Source: Xylanibacter rodentium (GTDB taxonomy: Bacteria > Bacteroidota > Bacteroidia > Bacteroidales > Bacteroidaceae). Taken from it: a stretch of 64,000 bases of DNA. Both the position numbers and the translations under genes were made by a program. The notes under the pieces are model-generated. The model saw only the letters and a list, made by a program, of their open reading frames with translations, had not been told where the DNA came from and searched no databases. Positions within the stretch are counted from its first letter, which is position 1, and each line of letters starts with the position of its first letter. Shown piece by piece: positions 1 through 8,440 of the stretch. The stretch spans positions 248,001 to 312,000 of the forward strand of contig NZ_JABKKE010000001.1 of NCBI RefSeq assembly GCF_013166575.1, written 5' to 3'.

Positions 1-108
1 GCCGCAACCTCACACGTAGATAATGTCAATATTATTGGTATAATCTAAAAGACGGAGAATTCGGAGAATTGAAAAACAAGGTATACACCACATACGATTC
101 TCGTATAG

Positions 109-164
109 TATATTCCAATCTGTTATATATAATAATATTATTATATATAACAGATTGGAATATA
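109..164. repeat. Perfect 56-bp palindrome
   Basis: The two 28-bp halves are exact reverse complements with no spacer, centred between 136 and 137. The outer parts are TATATTCCAATCTG and its complement, and the inner part is entirely A and T. Such a sequence could extrude as a cruciform or form a long RNA hairpin. There is no U-tract immediately after it, so it is not a typical terminator. It lies in a gene-free stretch with no flanking direct repeat that would mark a transposon. Confidence 0.85.
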
Positions 165-201
165 AAATATATGATTACAATATATAAGAAGCAGTTGTAC
201 A

Positions 202-246
202 GCCTGTTTTCGGAGATTCTCTGTTTTCATTTCTCCGAAAACAGGC
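202..246. repeat. Inverted repeat, 15-bp stem, possible terminator
   Basis: Bases 202-216 (GCCTGTTTTCGGAGA) pair perfectly with 232-246 around a 15-base loop. Stem and loop sizes resemble the bidirectional terminators seen elsewhere in the window, such as 30035-30077, but the bases after it on the plus strand are only moderately T-rich. It may end a transcript entering from left of the window. Confidence 0.5.
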
Positions 247-563
247 GATTTTGTATAATAAAAAAAACTGTCCACATCCGTCATACCCCACATTCTAAGC
301 ATCTTAGGAGCGCACACCGCTTTATTATGTAAATATATTACACAGTGTACCTAACGGAAGAATCGGAGAATTGGCAGTCCCGATGTACCCATTAACATGT
401 GTTAAATCGATAAAACGGAGAATTCAAGCAGCCCTTTTCGTCCCCTAAACACCCTTCCGAGAATCCGTTGCCCATCTTTTTTTGCCCGTTTCCCCTCCAC
501 TGCCGGCAGGGCATGTCGTGCAGAAATGCAAAAACATCATCCGCCAATGCCATATAACACCCG

Positions 564-642
564 AAAGCGGCACTTTCATATACCAAAAGTGGCACTTTCG
601 CATCCCCAAAGTGCCACTTTCGCATTGCAAAACCGGCACTTT
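564..642. repeat. 22-bp-period array of 13-bp palindromes (array C)
   Basis: Four 13-bp units start at exactly 564, 586, 608 and 630. Each reads AAA-N7-TTT, with sequences AAAGCGGCACTTT, AAAGTGGCACTTT, AAAGTGCCACTTT and AAACCGGCACTTT. The 9-bp spacers (CATATACCA, CGCATCCCC, CGCATTGCA) share a pyrimidine/purine start and usually CAT in the middle. A second array with the same unit and the same period lies at 45753-45809. Because 22 is not a multiple of three, open frames across it show the unit in all three frames, giving recurring peptides such as SGTF, KWHF and KVPL. These frames are by-products, not genes. Confidence 0.85.
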
Positions 643-779
643 TAAATCCCAAGACAACCGATGAAACATGGCAACACGGACACACAGAGCAGACAAGATG
701 ACGGTAAAGTACAACTTCCCGGCATACCCGTCCCACATCCGAAAACTTCAGCGATCCAGCCCTAAAACTTACCTATAAG

Positions 780-811
780 TTTGCAAATATCAGGAAAAAT
801 GAGTACCTTTG
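780..811 (+). promoter_or_regulatory. Bacteroidetes-type promoter of the HU/SPOR gene
   Basis: TTTG at 780-783 and TACCTTTG at 804-811 fit the -33 and -7 boxes of the Bacteroidetes major sigma factor, 20 bp apart. The start codon chosen for the next gene lies at 817, only five bases after the -7 box, so the transcript would be leaderless or nearly so. Confidence 0.65.
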
Positions 812-816
812 CACTC

Positions 817-1950
817 ATGATTGAATTAAGTAGACACATCGAAATATTACTGCTGGACAACGACTGCGTCATCGTCCCGGACTTGGGAGGATTCATGGCG
901 CACCATGTCGATGCACATTACGACGAGGAAGAGAACATCTTTCTGCCGCCCTTGCGCACTCTCGGCTTCAATCCACTGTTGAAACTCAACGACTCCCTGC
1001 TCGCACAATCATACATCGAAGCATACGACATAAGCTATCCCGAGGCGACAAGACGCATCGAGGAAGAAGTGAACGAACTGAAGCAGCACCTCCGCAACAA
1101 AGGAGTATACGAACTTGAAGACATCGGCACACTCCGTCTCAACGACGAGGGCAACTACATCTTCGAACCTTGCGAGGCCGGAATCCTCACCCCCACCCTA
1201 TACGGGCTCAGCTCGTTCGAGATGAAGCGAACCGAAGCCGCCGAGCCGGAACGCGCACACAGATACCCGGCTTGCGGCACAGGTACCTCCGAATCCGAAG
1301 AGGCCGCCGCACCGACAAACACACATGCGTCTGCTTCCGGCTATGCAAAGCAGAAGGACAGAACCACCGTGACGGCTGCAGACGACGCCAACGCATCAGG
1401 AGAAGAGGAGGAAGAGCGCACGATAAAGATAAAAGTGGCATGGCTGCGCAACATCGCCGCCGTGGCCGCCGCCATAATCGTCTTTCTTGTACTGACACCG
1501 CCGATAGCCAACAGCGACAAGACACAGCTGAAAGCATCCGGCCTGCAAGAGCAGATGATAATGAACCTGATACAGGAAAATGCCGCACCCCGCCCTGCCA
1601 TCGAAATAGAGCCGGCCAAGATAAAGAAAGCCATCGCCGAAAGGGACACCACGACACAAGCCGCACATGACGTAAAGCCAAAGCCCGAACATGCCCAACC
1701 GGTGCTGCCGGCCAAGAAAGACAGCATGTACTGCATCGTTATGGCAAGCCACATCACGCGGCACAATGCCAACGCCTACGTAAAGGAGCTGCACGACAAG
1801 GGGCTGGACGAAGCATACACATACGAGCACAACAAGATTGTACGTGTGGTGTACGGAAAGTATGAAAGCGAGAGCGAGGCGCACACCGCCCTAAGAGCAA
1901 TACGCGGAAACAAATATTTCGAACAATCCTGGGTTTACAAGAAAAGATGA
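817..1950 (+). CDS. HU-CCDC81 and SPOR domain protein
   Basis: A 377-residue protein of a Bacteroidetes-specific architecture. The N-terminus (about 1-130) matches the paired prokaryotic HU domains related to CCDC81, starting with IELSRHIEILLL and VPDLGGF. A low-complexity Glu/Ala/Thr linker follows, then one membrane helix near 209-228, and a C-terminal SPOR domain (about 303-377) of the kind that binds denuded peptidoglycan glycan strands. It is probably an inner-membrane protein with the HU part in the cytoplasm, possibly linking nucleoid and division septum; that role is inference. In-frame upstream starts exist at 781 (TTG) and 799, but 781 is inside the -33 box and 799 lies between the boxes, so ATG 817 is preferred. 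The stop overlaps the next gene by four bases (ATGA), indicating translational coupling. Confidence 0.85.
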   Translation: MIELSRHIEILLLDNDCVIVPDLGGFMAHHVDAHYDEEENIFLPPLRTLGFNPLLKLNDSLLAQSYIEAYDISYPEATRRIEEEVNELKQHLRNKGVYELEDIGTLRLNDEGNYIFEPCEAGILTPTLYGLSSFEMKRTEAAEPERAHRYPACGTGTSESEEAAAPTNTHASASGYAKQKDRTTVTAADDANASGEEEEERTIKIKVAWLRNIAAVAAAIIVFLVLTPPIANSDKTQLKASGLQEQMIMNLIQENAAPRPAIEIEPAKIKKAIAERDTTTQAAHDVKPKPEHAQPVLPAKKDSMYCIVMASHITRHNANAYVKELHDKGLDEAYTYEHNKIVRVVYGKYESESEAHTALRAIRGNKYFEQSWVYKKR

Positions 1951-2474
1951 AGAGAGTAAAGTGCCCCAAGTGCGACAACTACATCACGTTTGACGAGACG
2001 AAATACCAGGCGGGCCAGTCGCTGGTGTTCGAGTGTCCGTATTGCAGCAAGCAATTCGGTATACGCATAGGAGCGTCCAAACTGCGGGCCACGCAAAAGG
2101 AAGAGAATCCCGACGAACATGCCAACGAGAACGGCTACGGCTCGATAGTGGTGATAGAAAACGTTTTCCACTACAAACAAGTGCTGCCGCTAAGCCTTGG
2201 AGACAACGTCATAGGGCGATACATGAAAGGTTCGGGGGTGAACACCCCCATAGAGACCAACGACCCGAGCATAGATATCAACCATTGTGTGCTTACGGTC
2301 CGACACGACAAACACGGGCGTCTGCAATACATACTGAGAGACGGCCCGAGCTATACCGGCACATTCGTCGACAACGAGATACTCGGTGACCGGGAACGCC
2401 GTGTGATAGAAGACGGATGCCTGTTCACCATCGGTGCCACAAGCATAATACTGCGCGCGGCGGAAAGCGAATGA
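1947..2474 (+). CDS. Zinc-ribbon and FHA domain protein
   Basis: A 175-residue protein. Cys6, Cys9, Cys30 and Cys33 form two CxxC knuckles of an N-terminal zinc ribbon (MKRVKCPKCDN, FECPYC). Residues about 85-168 form a forkhead-associated domain, with the GRYMKGS strand and the NHCVLTV segment near the phosphothreonine-binding loops. FHA domains bind phosphothreonine peptides, so a role in Ser/Thr-kinase signalling is likely in general but the partner is unknown. Its ATG overlaps the stop of the HU/SPOR gene, so the two probably act together, perhaps at the envelope or septum. No signal peptide or membrane helix is seen. Confidence 0.8.
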   Translation: MKRVKCPKCDNYITFDETKYQAGQSLVFECPYCSKQFGIRIGASKLRATQKEENPDEHANENGYGSIVVIENVFHYKQVLPLSLGDNVIGRYMKGSGVNTPIETNDPSIDINHCVLTVRHDKHGRLQYILRDGPSYTGTFVDNEILGDRERRVIEDGCLFTIGATSIILRAAESE

Positions 2475-2587
2475 CACCGCTGACAGACAATGTTTCAAAA
2501 AAGAAGCAAAACAGGGCTAAATATCAAGAAAACGTAAGACAATTACAATATTTTCTTGTTTTCTGATACCATATACGATTATTTTTA

Positions 2588-2595
2588 TAACTTTG
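2588..2595 (+). promoter_or_regulatory. -7 box TAACTTTG upstream of purU
   Basis: TAACTTTG lies 23 bp before the purU start at 2619 and fits the Bacteroidetes TAnnTTTG consensus. It is the likely start of a transcript that may continue into the histidine genes. Confidence 0.6.
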
Positions 2596-2618
2596 TGGCT
2601 CAATTTTAAATAAATCAT

Positions 2619-3482
2619 ATGAAACCAACAGCCATCCTGCTTCTGCACTGCCCCGACCGGGAAGGAATAATATCGGAACTGACAAAATTCGTAACAGACA
2701 ACCGTGGCAACATCGTCTATCTCGACCAGTACGTCGACCGGGTGGAAGGTGTATTCTTCATGCGCATGGAATGGGAACTGGACCGTTTCCTCATACCGAA
2801 GGACAAAATCGAGGAATACATCAACACACTGTATGCCAGCAGATACGACATGGAGTGCTGCCTGTACTTCAACGACGTAAAGCCGCGCATGGCCATCTTC
2901 GTAAGCAAGATGAGCCACTGCCTGTATGATATTCTGGCACGCTACAAGGCCGGCGAATGGGACGTCGACATACCCTGCATAGTGAGCAACCACGAAGATC
3001 TGCGCTACGTGGCCGAACAGTTCGACATACCGTACTATGTATGGTCCATCAAGAAAGACCACTCCAACAAACGGGAAGTGGAAGAGGCAGAAATGGAGCT
3101 GCTCAGGCGCGAGAATGTCAACTTTATCGTGCTGGCGCGTTACATGCAGATAATCAGCGACGACATGATACGCGAATATCCCAACCATATCATCAACATA
3201 CACCACTCGTTCCTGCCGGCTTTCATCGGCGCCAAGCCCTACCACCAGGCATGGACACGGGGTGTGAAAATCATCGGCGCCACAAGCCATTACGTTACAT
3301 CGGAACTCGACGCCGGACCTATCATCGAACAGGACGTAGTGCGCATCACACACAAGGACACGCCCGACAGCCTGGTGCGCAAGGGACGCGACCTCGAAAA
3401 GATTGTCCTGTCAAGAGCCGTCACCAAGCACATCGAACGGAAGATACTGACATACCGCAACAAAACGATAATATTCAGCTGA
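2619..3482 (+). CDS. purU: Formyltetrahydrofolate deformylase
   Basis: A 287-residue enzyme that hydrolyses 10-formyltetrahydrofolate to formate and tetrahydrofolate, balancing the one-carbon pool. The N-terminus (about 1-85) is an ACT domain starting with AILLLHCPDREGIISELT. The C-terminal formyltransferase fold carries HHSFLPAF near residue 195, GATSHYV and DAGPIIEQD near 231, the conserved catalytic region shared with GAR transformylase. The length matches the family. The hisH start is 44 bp downstream on the same strand. One-carbon and histidine metabolism meet in purine chemistry, but co-regulation is only inferred. Confidence 0.95.
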   Translation: MKPTAILLLHCPDREGIISELTKFVTDNRGNIVYLDQYVDRVEGVFFMRMEWELDRFLIPKDKIEEYINTLYASRYDMECCLYFNDVKPRMAIFVSKMSHCLYDILARYKAGEWDVDIPCIVSNHEDLRYVAEQFDIPYYVWSIKKDHSNKREVEEAEMELLRRENVNFIVLARYMQIISDDMIREYPNHIINIHHSFLPAFIGAKPYHQAWTRGVKIIGATSHYVTSELDAGPIIEQDVVRITHKDTPDSLVRKGRDLEKIVLSRAVTKHIERKILTYRNKTIIFS

Positions 3483-3526
3483 GAAAAAGACGCGCACCAT
3501 ACACATCCGCGACACACAACATACAC

Positions 3527-4117
3527 ATGAACGTTGCAATAATAAAATACAACGCAGGAAACATCTATTCGGTGGTAAACGCACTCAAGCGCCTTGGCAC
3601 AGACCCTGTACTGACGGACGATGCCGCCACGCTGAGACAGGCCGACCGTGTGATATTCCCCGGACAGGGCGAGGCCGGAGGAGCAATGAAATATCTGCGC
3701 GACCACGCACTGGACAGTGTCATACGCAATCTGACACAGCCTGTATTGGGCATCTGCGTAGGCCAACAGCTCTTGTGCCGTCACTCGGATGAGGGCGACA
3801 CCGATTGTCTGGGCATATTCGACGCCGTGGTGAAACGCTTCTGCCCCACCCGTCATGAGGACAAGGTGCCGGCCATGGGATGGAACTCGCTCCGCGACAT
3901 GAAGAGCCCGCTCTTCCGCGGACTGAACGACAACGACTTCGTATATTTCGTACACAGCTACTACGTGCCGTTGTGCCGTCACACCGCCGCCACCACCGAA
4001 CACATCGTGGAATACAGTGCCGCCATGCACCGCGACAACTTCTATGCCACACAGTTCCATCCAGAAAAGAGCGGAACCGTGGGCGAACGCATCATAAAGA
4101 ACTTCCTGGAGCTATGA
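3527..4117 (+). CDS. hisH: Imidazole glycerol phosphate synthase, glutaminase subunit
   Basis: A 196-residue class I glutamine amidotransferase. The catalytic triad is visible as Cys77 in LGICVGQQ and His178/Glu180 in QFHPEKSG. It releases ammonia from glutamine and channels it to HisF to make imidazole glycerol phosphate and AICAR in histidine synthesis. The open frame extends far upstream, but MNVAIIKYNAGN at 3527 is the family's N-terminus. The stop overlaps hisA by four bases (ATGA). Confidence 0.96.
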   Translation: MNVAIIKYNAGNIYSVVNALKRLGTDPVLTDDAATLRQADRVIFPGQGEAGGAMKYLRDHALDSVIRNLTQPVLGICVGQQLLCRHSDEGDTDCLGIFDAVVKRFCPTRHEDKVPAMGWNSLRDMKSPLFRGLNDNDFVYFVHSYYVPLCRHTAATTEHIVEYSAAMHRDNFYATQFHPEKSGTVGERIIKNFLEL

Positions 4118-4839
4118 TTGAACTGATACCCGCAATAGACTTATACAATGGCAGATGCGTGCGGCTGACAAAAGGCGACTACGACCTCCGCACCACTTAC
4201 GATGCCGACCCTGCCGCCATCGCAGCAGAGTTCGAACGACTGGGCTACCGCAGGCTGCACATGGTAGACCTTAACGGTGCCGAGTCGAAACACATAGTCA
4301 ATGCAGACGTGCTACGGGCCGTCGCCACGACGACAAACCTCACCGTAGACTTCGGCGGCGGCATCAAGACCGACGAGGATATTGAAACGGCCTTCAATTG
4401 CGGGGCCGCCATGGTGACAGTAGGCTCGGTGGCCGTGACACGCCCCGACCTGCTCCGTTCGTGGACAGCCCGCTACGGAGCCGACAGGATAATACTCGGA
4501 GCCGACGTGCGCAACGGCATGATAGCCATCAACGGATGGCGGGAGGACTCGCCGCTGAAACTGAAGGACTTCATAGCCTCGTGGATGGAACACGGCATAA
4601 GGAACATACTGTGTACCGATATATCGAGGGACGGAACACTCAAAGGTCCTGCAACAGACTTGTACCGTGAGGTGATGGAGACATTCCCCGACCTGCATCT
4701 TATAGCAAGCGGCGGCGTCTCGGACATTGACGACATCAAGGCTCTGAACGCTGCGGGAATACCGGCCGTGGTGTTCGGCAAGGCCATATATGAGGGCAAG
4801 ATAAACATGAAAGAACTATGGGACTGGCAAAACGCATAA
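4114..4839 (+). CDS. hisA: ProFAR isomerase
   Basis: A 241-residue TIM-barrel enzyme, 1-(5-phosphoribosyl)-5-[(5-phosphoribosylamino)methylideneamino]imidazole-4-carboxamide isomerase. Asp9 in [10 protein letters not shown] and the later [12 protein letters not shown] segment are the two catalytic aspartate regions. The phosphate-binding motifs VDFGGGI and IASGGVSD are intact. It overlaps hisH by four bases and hisF by 22, so hisH-hisA-hisF is a tightly coupled operon. Confidence 0.96.
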   Translation: MIELIPAIDLYNGRCVRLTKGDYDLRTTYDADPAAIAAEFERLGYRRLHMVDLNGAESKHIVNADVLRAVATTTNLTVDFGGGIKTDEDIETAFNCGAAMVTVGSVAVTRPDLLRSWTARYGADRIILGADVRNGMIAINGWREDSPLKLKDFIASWMEHGIRNILCTDISRDGTLKGPATDLYREVMETFPDLHLIASGGVSDIDDIKALNAAGIPAVVFGKAIYEGKINMKELWDWQNA

Positions 4840-5576
4840 TACCATGCCTTGACGTGAAAGACGGCGAGACCGTCAAGGGCACCAACTTCATTGACCTGCG
4901 GAGCGCAGGAGACCCCGTGGCGCTTGGCAAGGCATACAGTGAGGCCGGTGCCGACGAGCTGGTATTTCTGGACATCACGGCCAGTTATGAGCGACGGAAA
5001 ACGTTCACGGACATGGTGACACGGGTGGCACAGGAGATCAACATACCGTTCACCGTAGGTGGAGGCATAGACGAACTGACCGATGTCGAACGGCTGCTTC
5101 AGGCGGGAGCCGATAAGGTAAGCATCAACAGTGCGGCATTCAGACATCCGGAACTGATAGACCGGGTGGCAGCACGGTTCGGCAGCCAGGTATGCGTATG
5201 CGCGCTCGACGCCCGCTTCGACGGCTCGGACTGGTTCTGCTACATCAAGGGAGGGCGAGAGCGCACGGAACACAGACTGCTCGACAGAGCCTTGGAAATG
5301 CAGGATCGCGGTGCCGGCGAGATTCTCTTTACAAGCATGAACAACGACGGCGTAAAGACAGGCTACGCCACTGAGGCACTAGCCATGCTTTCCGACAGAC
5401 TGTCGATACCCGTCATCGCCAGCGGCGGAGCAGGGTGTATGGAGCATTTCCGCGATGCTTTTACCGAAGGACACGCTGACGCGGCACTGGCTGCCAGCGT
5501 ATTCCACTTTGGAGAAATCGCCATAGGCGAACTGAAGAAGTATCTTAAAGAAGAAGGTATAAACGTCAGAATATGA
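4818..5576 (+). CDS. hisF: Imidazole glycerol phosphate synthase, cyclase subunit
   Basis: A 252-residue TIM barrel homologous to HisA. It starts [16 protein letters not shown] with the catalytic aspartate at residue 12. It uses ammonia from HisH to convert PRFAR into imidazole glycerol phosphate and AICAR. The phosphate-binding loops FTVGGGI and IASGGAG are present. Its ATG lies inside hisA, and hisIE follows 18 bp after its stop. Confidence 0.96.
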   Translation: MGLAKRIIPCLDVKDGETVKGTNFIDLRSAGDPVALGKAYSEAGADELVFLDITASYERRKTFTDMVTRVAQEINIPFTVGGGIDELTDVERLLQAGADKVSINSAAFRHPELIDRVAARFGSQVCVCALDARFDGSDWFCYIKGGRERTEHRLLDRALEMQDRGAGEILFTSMNNDGVKTGYATEALAMLSDRLSIPVIASGGAGCMEHFRDAFTEGHADAALAASVFHFGEIAIGELKKYLKEEGINVRI

Positions 5577-5594
5577 ACAAAAAGAACTGAACAT

Positions 5595-6209
5595 ATGACA
5601 ATAGATTTTGAAAAGACGGGGGGGCTCGTCCCGGCAATCATACAAGACGCCACAACGAAAAACGTGCTCATGCTGGGCTACATGAACAAAGAGGCATACG
5701 AGAAGACGGTGGAAACGAAGACGGTAACCTTCTTCAGCAGAAGCCGCAACTGCCTGTGGACCAAGGGAGAGACATCGGGCAACCGCCTCAACGTGGTAAG
5801 CATGGCCGCAGACTGCGACAACGATACCCTGCTTGTCAAAGTGAACCCTGAAGGACCCACATGCCACAAGGGCACGGACACATGCTGGGGAGAGGCCAAC
5901 ACACCCGGCCCGCTGGCCTTCCTCACCGAGCTGCAAGACTTTATCGAAAAGAGACACATGGAGATGCCGGAAGGAAGTTACACGACATCGCTGTTCAAGG
6001 ACGGTGTGAACCGCATGGCGCAAAAGGTGGGCGAAGAGGCTCTGGAGATGGTGATAGAGGCCGTGAACGGCACACCGGAACGGATGATATACGAGGGTGC
6101 CGACATGCTCTACCATCTTACGGTGCTGCTCACCCACAAGGGTATGAGGATAGAGGATCTGGTACGGGAGTTGCAGCAACGGCACACCCCAGGATGGAAA
6201 AAGCATTAA
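5595..6209 (+). CDS. hisI: Bifunctional PR-AMP cyclohydrolase / PR-ATP pyrophosphatase
   Basis: A 204-residue fusion (HisIE type) catalysing the second and third steps of histidine synthesis. The N-terminal cyclohydrolase domain carries the metal-binding ADCDNDTLL and the cysteine segment CHKGTDTCW. The C-terminal pyrophosphatase domain (about 115-204) carries KVGEEALEMVIEA and DMLYHLTVLL. With hisH, hisA and hisF this gives the late half of the pathway; hisG, hisD, hisC and hisB are not in this window. Confidence 0.95.
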   Translation: MTIDFEKTGGLVPAIIQDATTKNVLMLGYMNKEAYEKTVETKTVTFFSRSRNCLWTKGETSGNRLNVVSMAADCDNDTLLVKVNPEGPTCHKGTDTCWGEANTPGPLAFLTELQDFIEKRHMEMPEGSYTTSLFKDGVNRMAQKVGEEALEMVIEAVNGTPERMIYEGADMLYHLTVLLTHKGMRIEDLVRELQQRHTPGWKKH

Positions 6210-6229
6210 GACAAAAAAGAAACACCGAC

Positions 6230-6928
6230 ATGCTCATAGACTACAAAAACGTCAACATTTATCAGCAGGGAGAGAAACCTGTGCTCTCAGGCGTCAACTT
6301 CAGTGTTGACGAAGGGGAGTTCATATACATAATAGGACGGGTGGGCTCCGGAAAGAGCTCGCTGCTGAAATCACTGTATTTCGAACTTGACATAGACGAA
6401 GGCGACGAGGCCACTGTAATAGGTCACGACATACGCAGGCTCAAACGTAAGCACATACCGGCATTACGCAGGCAGATGGGCGTAATCTTCCAGGACTTCC
6501 AGCTGCTCAGCGACCGCAACGTGTACAAGAACCTGCACTTCGTACTGAAAGCCACGGGATGGAAGAACAAAAAGGATATAGACAAACGGATAGCAGAAGT
6601 TCTGACCGATGTGGACATGGCCGACAAGGCGCTTAAATTCCCGCATGAGCTTTCCGGTGGAGAACAGCAACGTATTGCCATAGCACGGGCGATACTGAAC
6701 AATCCGAAAATAATCATTGCCGACGAGCCTACGGGAAACCTCGACCCTGAGACGGCCGAAAGCATTATAATGCTACTCAAACAGATTTCGCAGACCGGCA
6801 CGGCCATCATCATGAGCACACACAACATGCTGCTGCTCGACAAATATCCCGGTGTGGTATACCTGTGCAAAGACGGCGGCATAGAAGACGTCACAAAGAG
6901 CTATAATGAGCTGATGCTCAAGGAATAG
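6230..6928 (+). CDS. ftsE: FtsE-type cell division ABC ATPase
   Basis: A 232-residue ABC ATPase with Walker A GRVGSGKSS, signature LSGGEQQR and Walker B IIIADEPTG. The early segment IDYKNVNIYQQGEKPVLSGVNF fits the FtsE family, which works with the membrane protein FtsX to activate peptidoglycan hydrolases at the septum. The open frame extends upstream over hisIE, but ATG 6230 gives the expected N-terminus. No ftsX is adjacent. It follows hisIE by 20 bp, probably in one transcript. A LolD/MacB-type role cannot be excluded from sequence alone. Confidence 0.85.
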   Translation: MLIDYKNVNIYQQGEKPVLSGVNFSVDEGEFIYIIGRVGSGKSSLLKSLYFELDIDEGDEATVIGHDIRRLKRKHIPALRRQMGVIFQDFQLLSDRNVYKNLHFVLKATGWKNKKDIDKRIAEVLTDVDMADKALKFPHELSGGEQQRIAIARAILNNPKIIIADEPTGNLDPETAESIIMLLKQISQTGTAIIMSTHNMLLLDKYPGVVYLCKDGGIEDVTKSYNELMLKE

Positions 6929-6992
6929 GCAAAGAACGGTTAAACATTTTTATTCTGACAATAAAAAAAACAAAAAGACAATACATACGATT

Positions 6993-8312
6993 ATGAAAGT
7001 AATGAAATTCGGTGGCACCTCTGTCGGGACACCGGCACGCATGCAGAACGTTACAAAACTCGTAACATCATCGGGAGAACCTGTTTTCATTGTACTGTCG
7101 GCAATGTCCGGTACGACCAATTCACTTGTGGAGATTTCCGACTATCTTTACAAGAAGAATCCCGAAGGCGCAAATGATGTTATAAACAAACTGGAGAAAA
7201 AATACATAGAGCACATAAAGGAGCTGTACTCTACAGACGAATGGCGCATAAAGACACATGACTTCATAACCGAAATATTCAACTATCTGCGTTCGTTCAC
7301 CAAAGAACTGTTCACAAGTTTCGAAGAGAAGAACATCGTGGCACAGGGAGAGATAATAAGCACAAACATGGTGGCCAACTACATGAGGGAACTGGGATAT
7401 GACGTAACCCTGTTGCCGGCACTCGACTTCATGCGGACGGACAAGAATGCGGAACCGGATCTGGCATATATCAGAAAGAACCTCGGAAGGTTGCTTGAAG
7501 AGAACAGCGGGTCACAGGTGTATATCACGCAGGGATTCATCTGCCGGAACGCCTACGGTGAGACTGACAACCTGCAACGCGGAGGCAGTGACTATACGGC
7601 ATCGCTCATAGGAGCGGCCATAGGTGCCGAGGAAATACAGATATGGACGGACATCGACGGCATGCACAACAACGACCCGCGCATCGTAGACAATACCACC
7701 CCGGTACACCAGCTGCATTTCGAAGAGGCAGCCGAATTGGCATACTTCGGTGCAAAGATTCTGCACCCTACATGTATACAGCCGGCCAAGTATGCCAACA
7801 TACCGGTGCGCCTGCTCAACACGATGGACCCGGAAGCGGAAGGAACGACAATAAGCAACGACACGGAATGCGGAAAGATAAAGGCTGTAGCTGCCAAAAG
7901 CAACATCACAGCCATAAAAATCAAGAGCAGCCGTATGTTACTGGCCACAGGATTCCTGCGCAAGGTATTCGAGATATTCGAAAGCTATCAGACTCCCATT
8001 GACATGATATGCACATCGGAAGTAGGTGTGTCGATGAGCATCGACAACAACTCGCATCTCAATGAGATTGTGGACGAACTTAAAAAGTATGGCACGGTGA
8101 CAGTGGATAAAGACATGTGCATCATCTGCGTGGTAGGCGATCTGGACTGGAGCAATGTAGGATTCGAGACACTGGCTACAGAAGCGATGAAGAATATACC
8201 CGTAAGAATGATTTCATACGGAGGCTCCAACTACAACATATCGTTTCTCATAAAAGAAGAGGACAAAAAACGCGCACTGCAAAGTCTGAGCGCCACTCTA
8301 TTCAAACAATAA
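6993..8312 (+). CDS. lysC: Aspartokinase, monofunctional
   Basis: A 439-residue aspartate kinase, the first step of the aspartate family pathway leading to lysine, diaminopimelate, threonine and methionine. MKVMKFGGTSVG is the N-terminal kinase signature; RGGSDYTASLIGAA and the segment WTDIDGMHNNDPR are further kinase motifs. Two ACT domains fill the C-terminus, suggesting feedback control by an amino acid. No homoserine dehydrogenase domain is attached. lysA follows on the same strand, which supports assignment to the lysine branch. Confidence 0.93.
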   Translation: MKVMKFGGTSVGTPARMQNVTKLVTSSGEPVFIVLSAMSGTTNSLVEISDYLYKKNPEGANDVINKLEKKYIEHIKELYSTDEWRIKTHDFITEIFNYLRSFTKELFTSFEEKNIVAQGEIISTNMVANYMRELGYDVTLLPALDFMRTDKNAEPDLAYIRKNLGRLLEENSGSQVYITQGFICRNAYGETDNLQRGGSDYTASLIGAAIGAEEIQIWTDIDGMHNNDPRIVDNTTPVHQLHFEEAAELAYFGAKILHPTCIQPAKYANIPVRLLNTMDPEAEGTTISNDTECGKIKAVAAKSNITAIKIKSSRMLLATGFLRKVFEIFESYQTPIDMICTSEVGVSMSIDNNSHLNEIVDELKKYGTVTVDKDMCIICVVGDLDWSNVGFETLATEAMKNIPVRMISYGGSNYNISFLIKEEDKKRALQSLSATLFKQ

Positions 8313-8440
8313 GGACACGCTATACGGGATACATGGGGCTGTATCAGAAATAGGAATCCACCGGCAGGCAGGAACTATTCCTGGTATGGTCTTCATACCT
8401 ATACAAACAGACACATACACATAAATATAAATTAGTTTCT

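Larger units (their letters stand above)
53..424 (+). repeat. Four dispersed copies of CGGAGAATT
   Basis: The 9-mer CGGAGAATT occurs at 53-61, directly adjacent at 62-70, then at 364-372 and 416-424, always in the same orientation. Related strings (TCGGAGATTCTC and TTTCTCCGA) form the arms of the hairpin at 202-246. Four copies in about 370 bp of AT-rich sequence is more than expected by chance. The function is unknown; a regulator binding site or the remains of a larger repeat are both possible. Confidence 0.55.
1..779. other. Left-end intergenic region without a credible gene
   Basis: I find no convincing coding sequence here. Open frames exist on both strands, but they run through the palindrome at 109-164 or the palindrome array at 564-642 and resemble no family I recognise. 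The stretch instead holds a 56-bp perfect palindrome, a 15-bp-stem hairpin, four copies of CGGAGAATT and a four-unit 22-bp-period array, all listed separately. The gene upstream of the window cannot be seen. Confidence 0.6.

Noticed and set aside
69..332. An 87-residue open frame on the plus strand
   Set aside because: It reads straight through the perfect palindrome and the hairpin, has very biased Ile/Tyr content from AT-rich DNA and resembles no protein.
564..642. CRISPR array
   Set aside because: Units are 13 bp and spacers 9 bp, far below CRISPR sizes, spacers are similar to each other, and no cas gene is near. The same holds for 45753-45809.
392..738. Overlapping minus- and plus-strand frames giving repeated KWHF, KVPL and SGTF peptides
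   Set aside because: They are produced by the 22-bp array, whose period shifts the frame by one each unit. No start signal or family match supports them.
1170..1884. Several long frames antisense to or out of frame with the HU/SPOR gene
   Set aside because: They are shadows of a GC-richer coding region; the HU/SPOR frame explains the sequence with recognisable domains.
8313..8440. Lysine riboswitch in front of lysA
   Set aside because: The gap is only 128 bp, too short for the class, and I see none of the expected helices.
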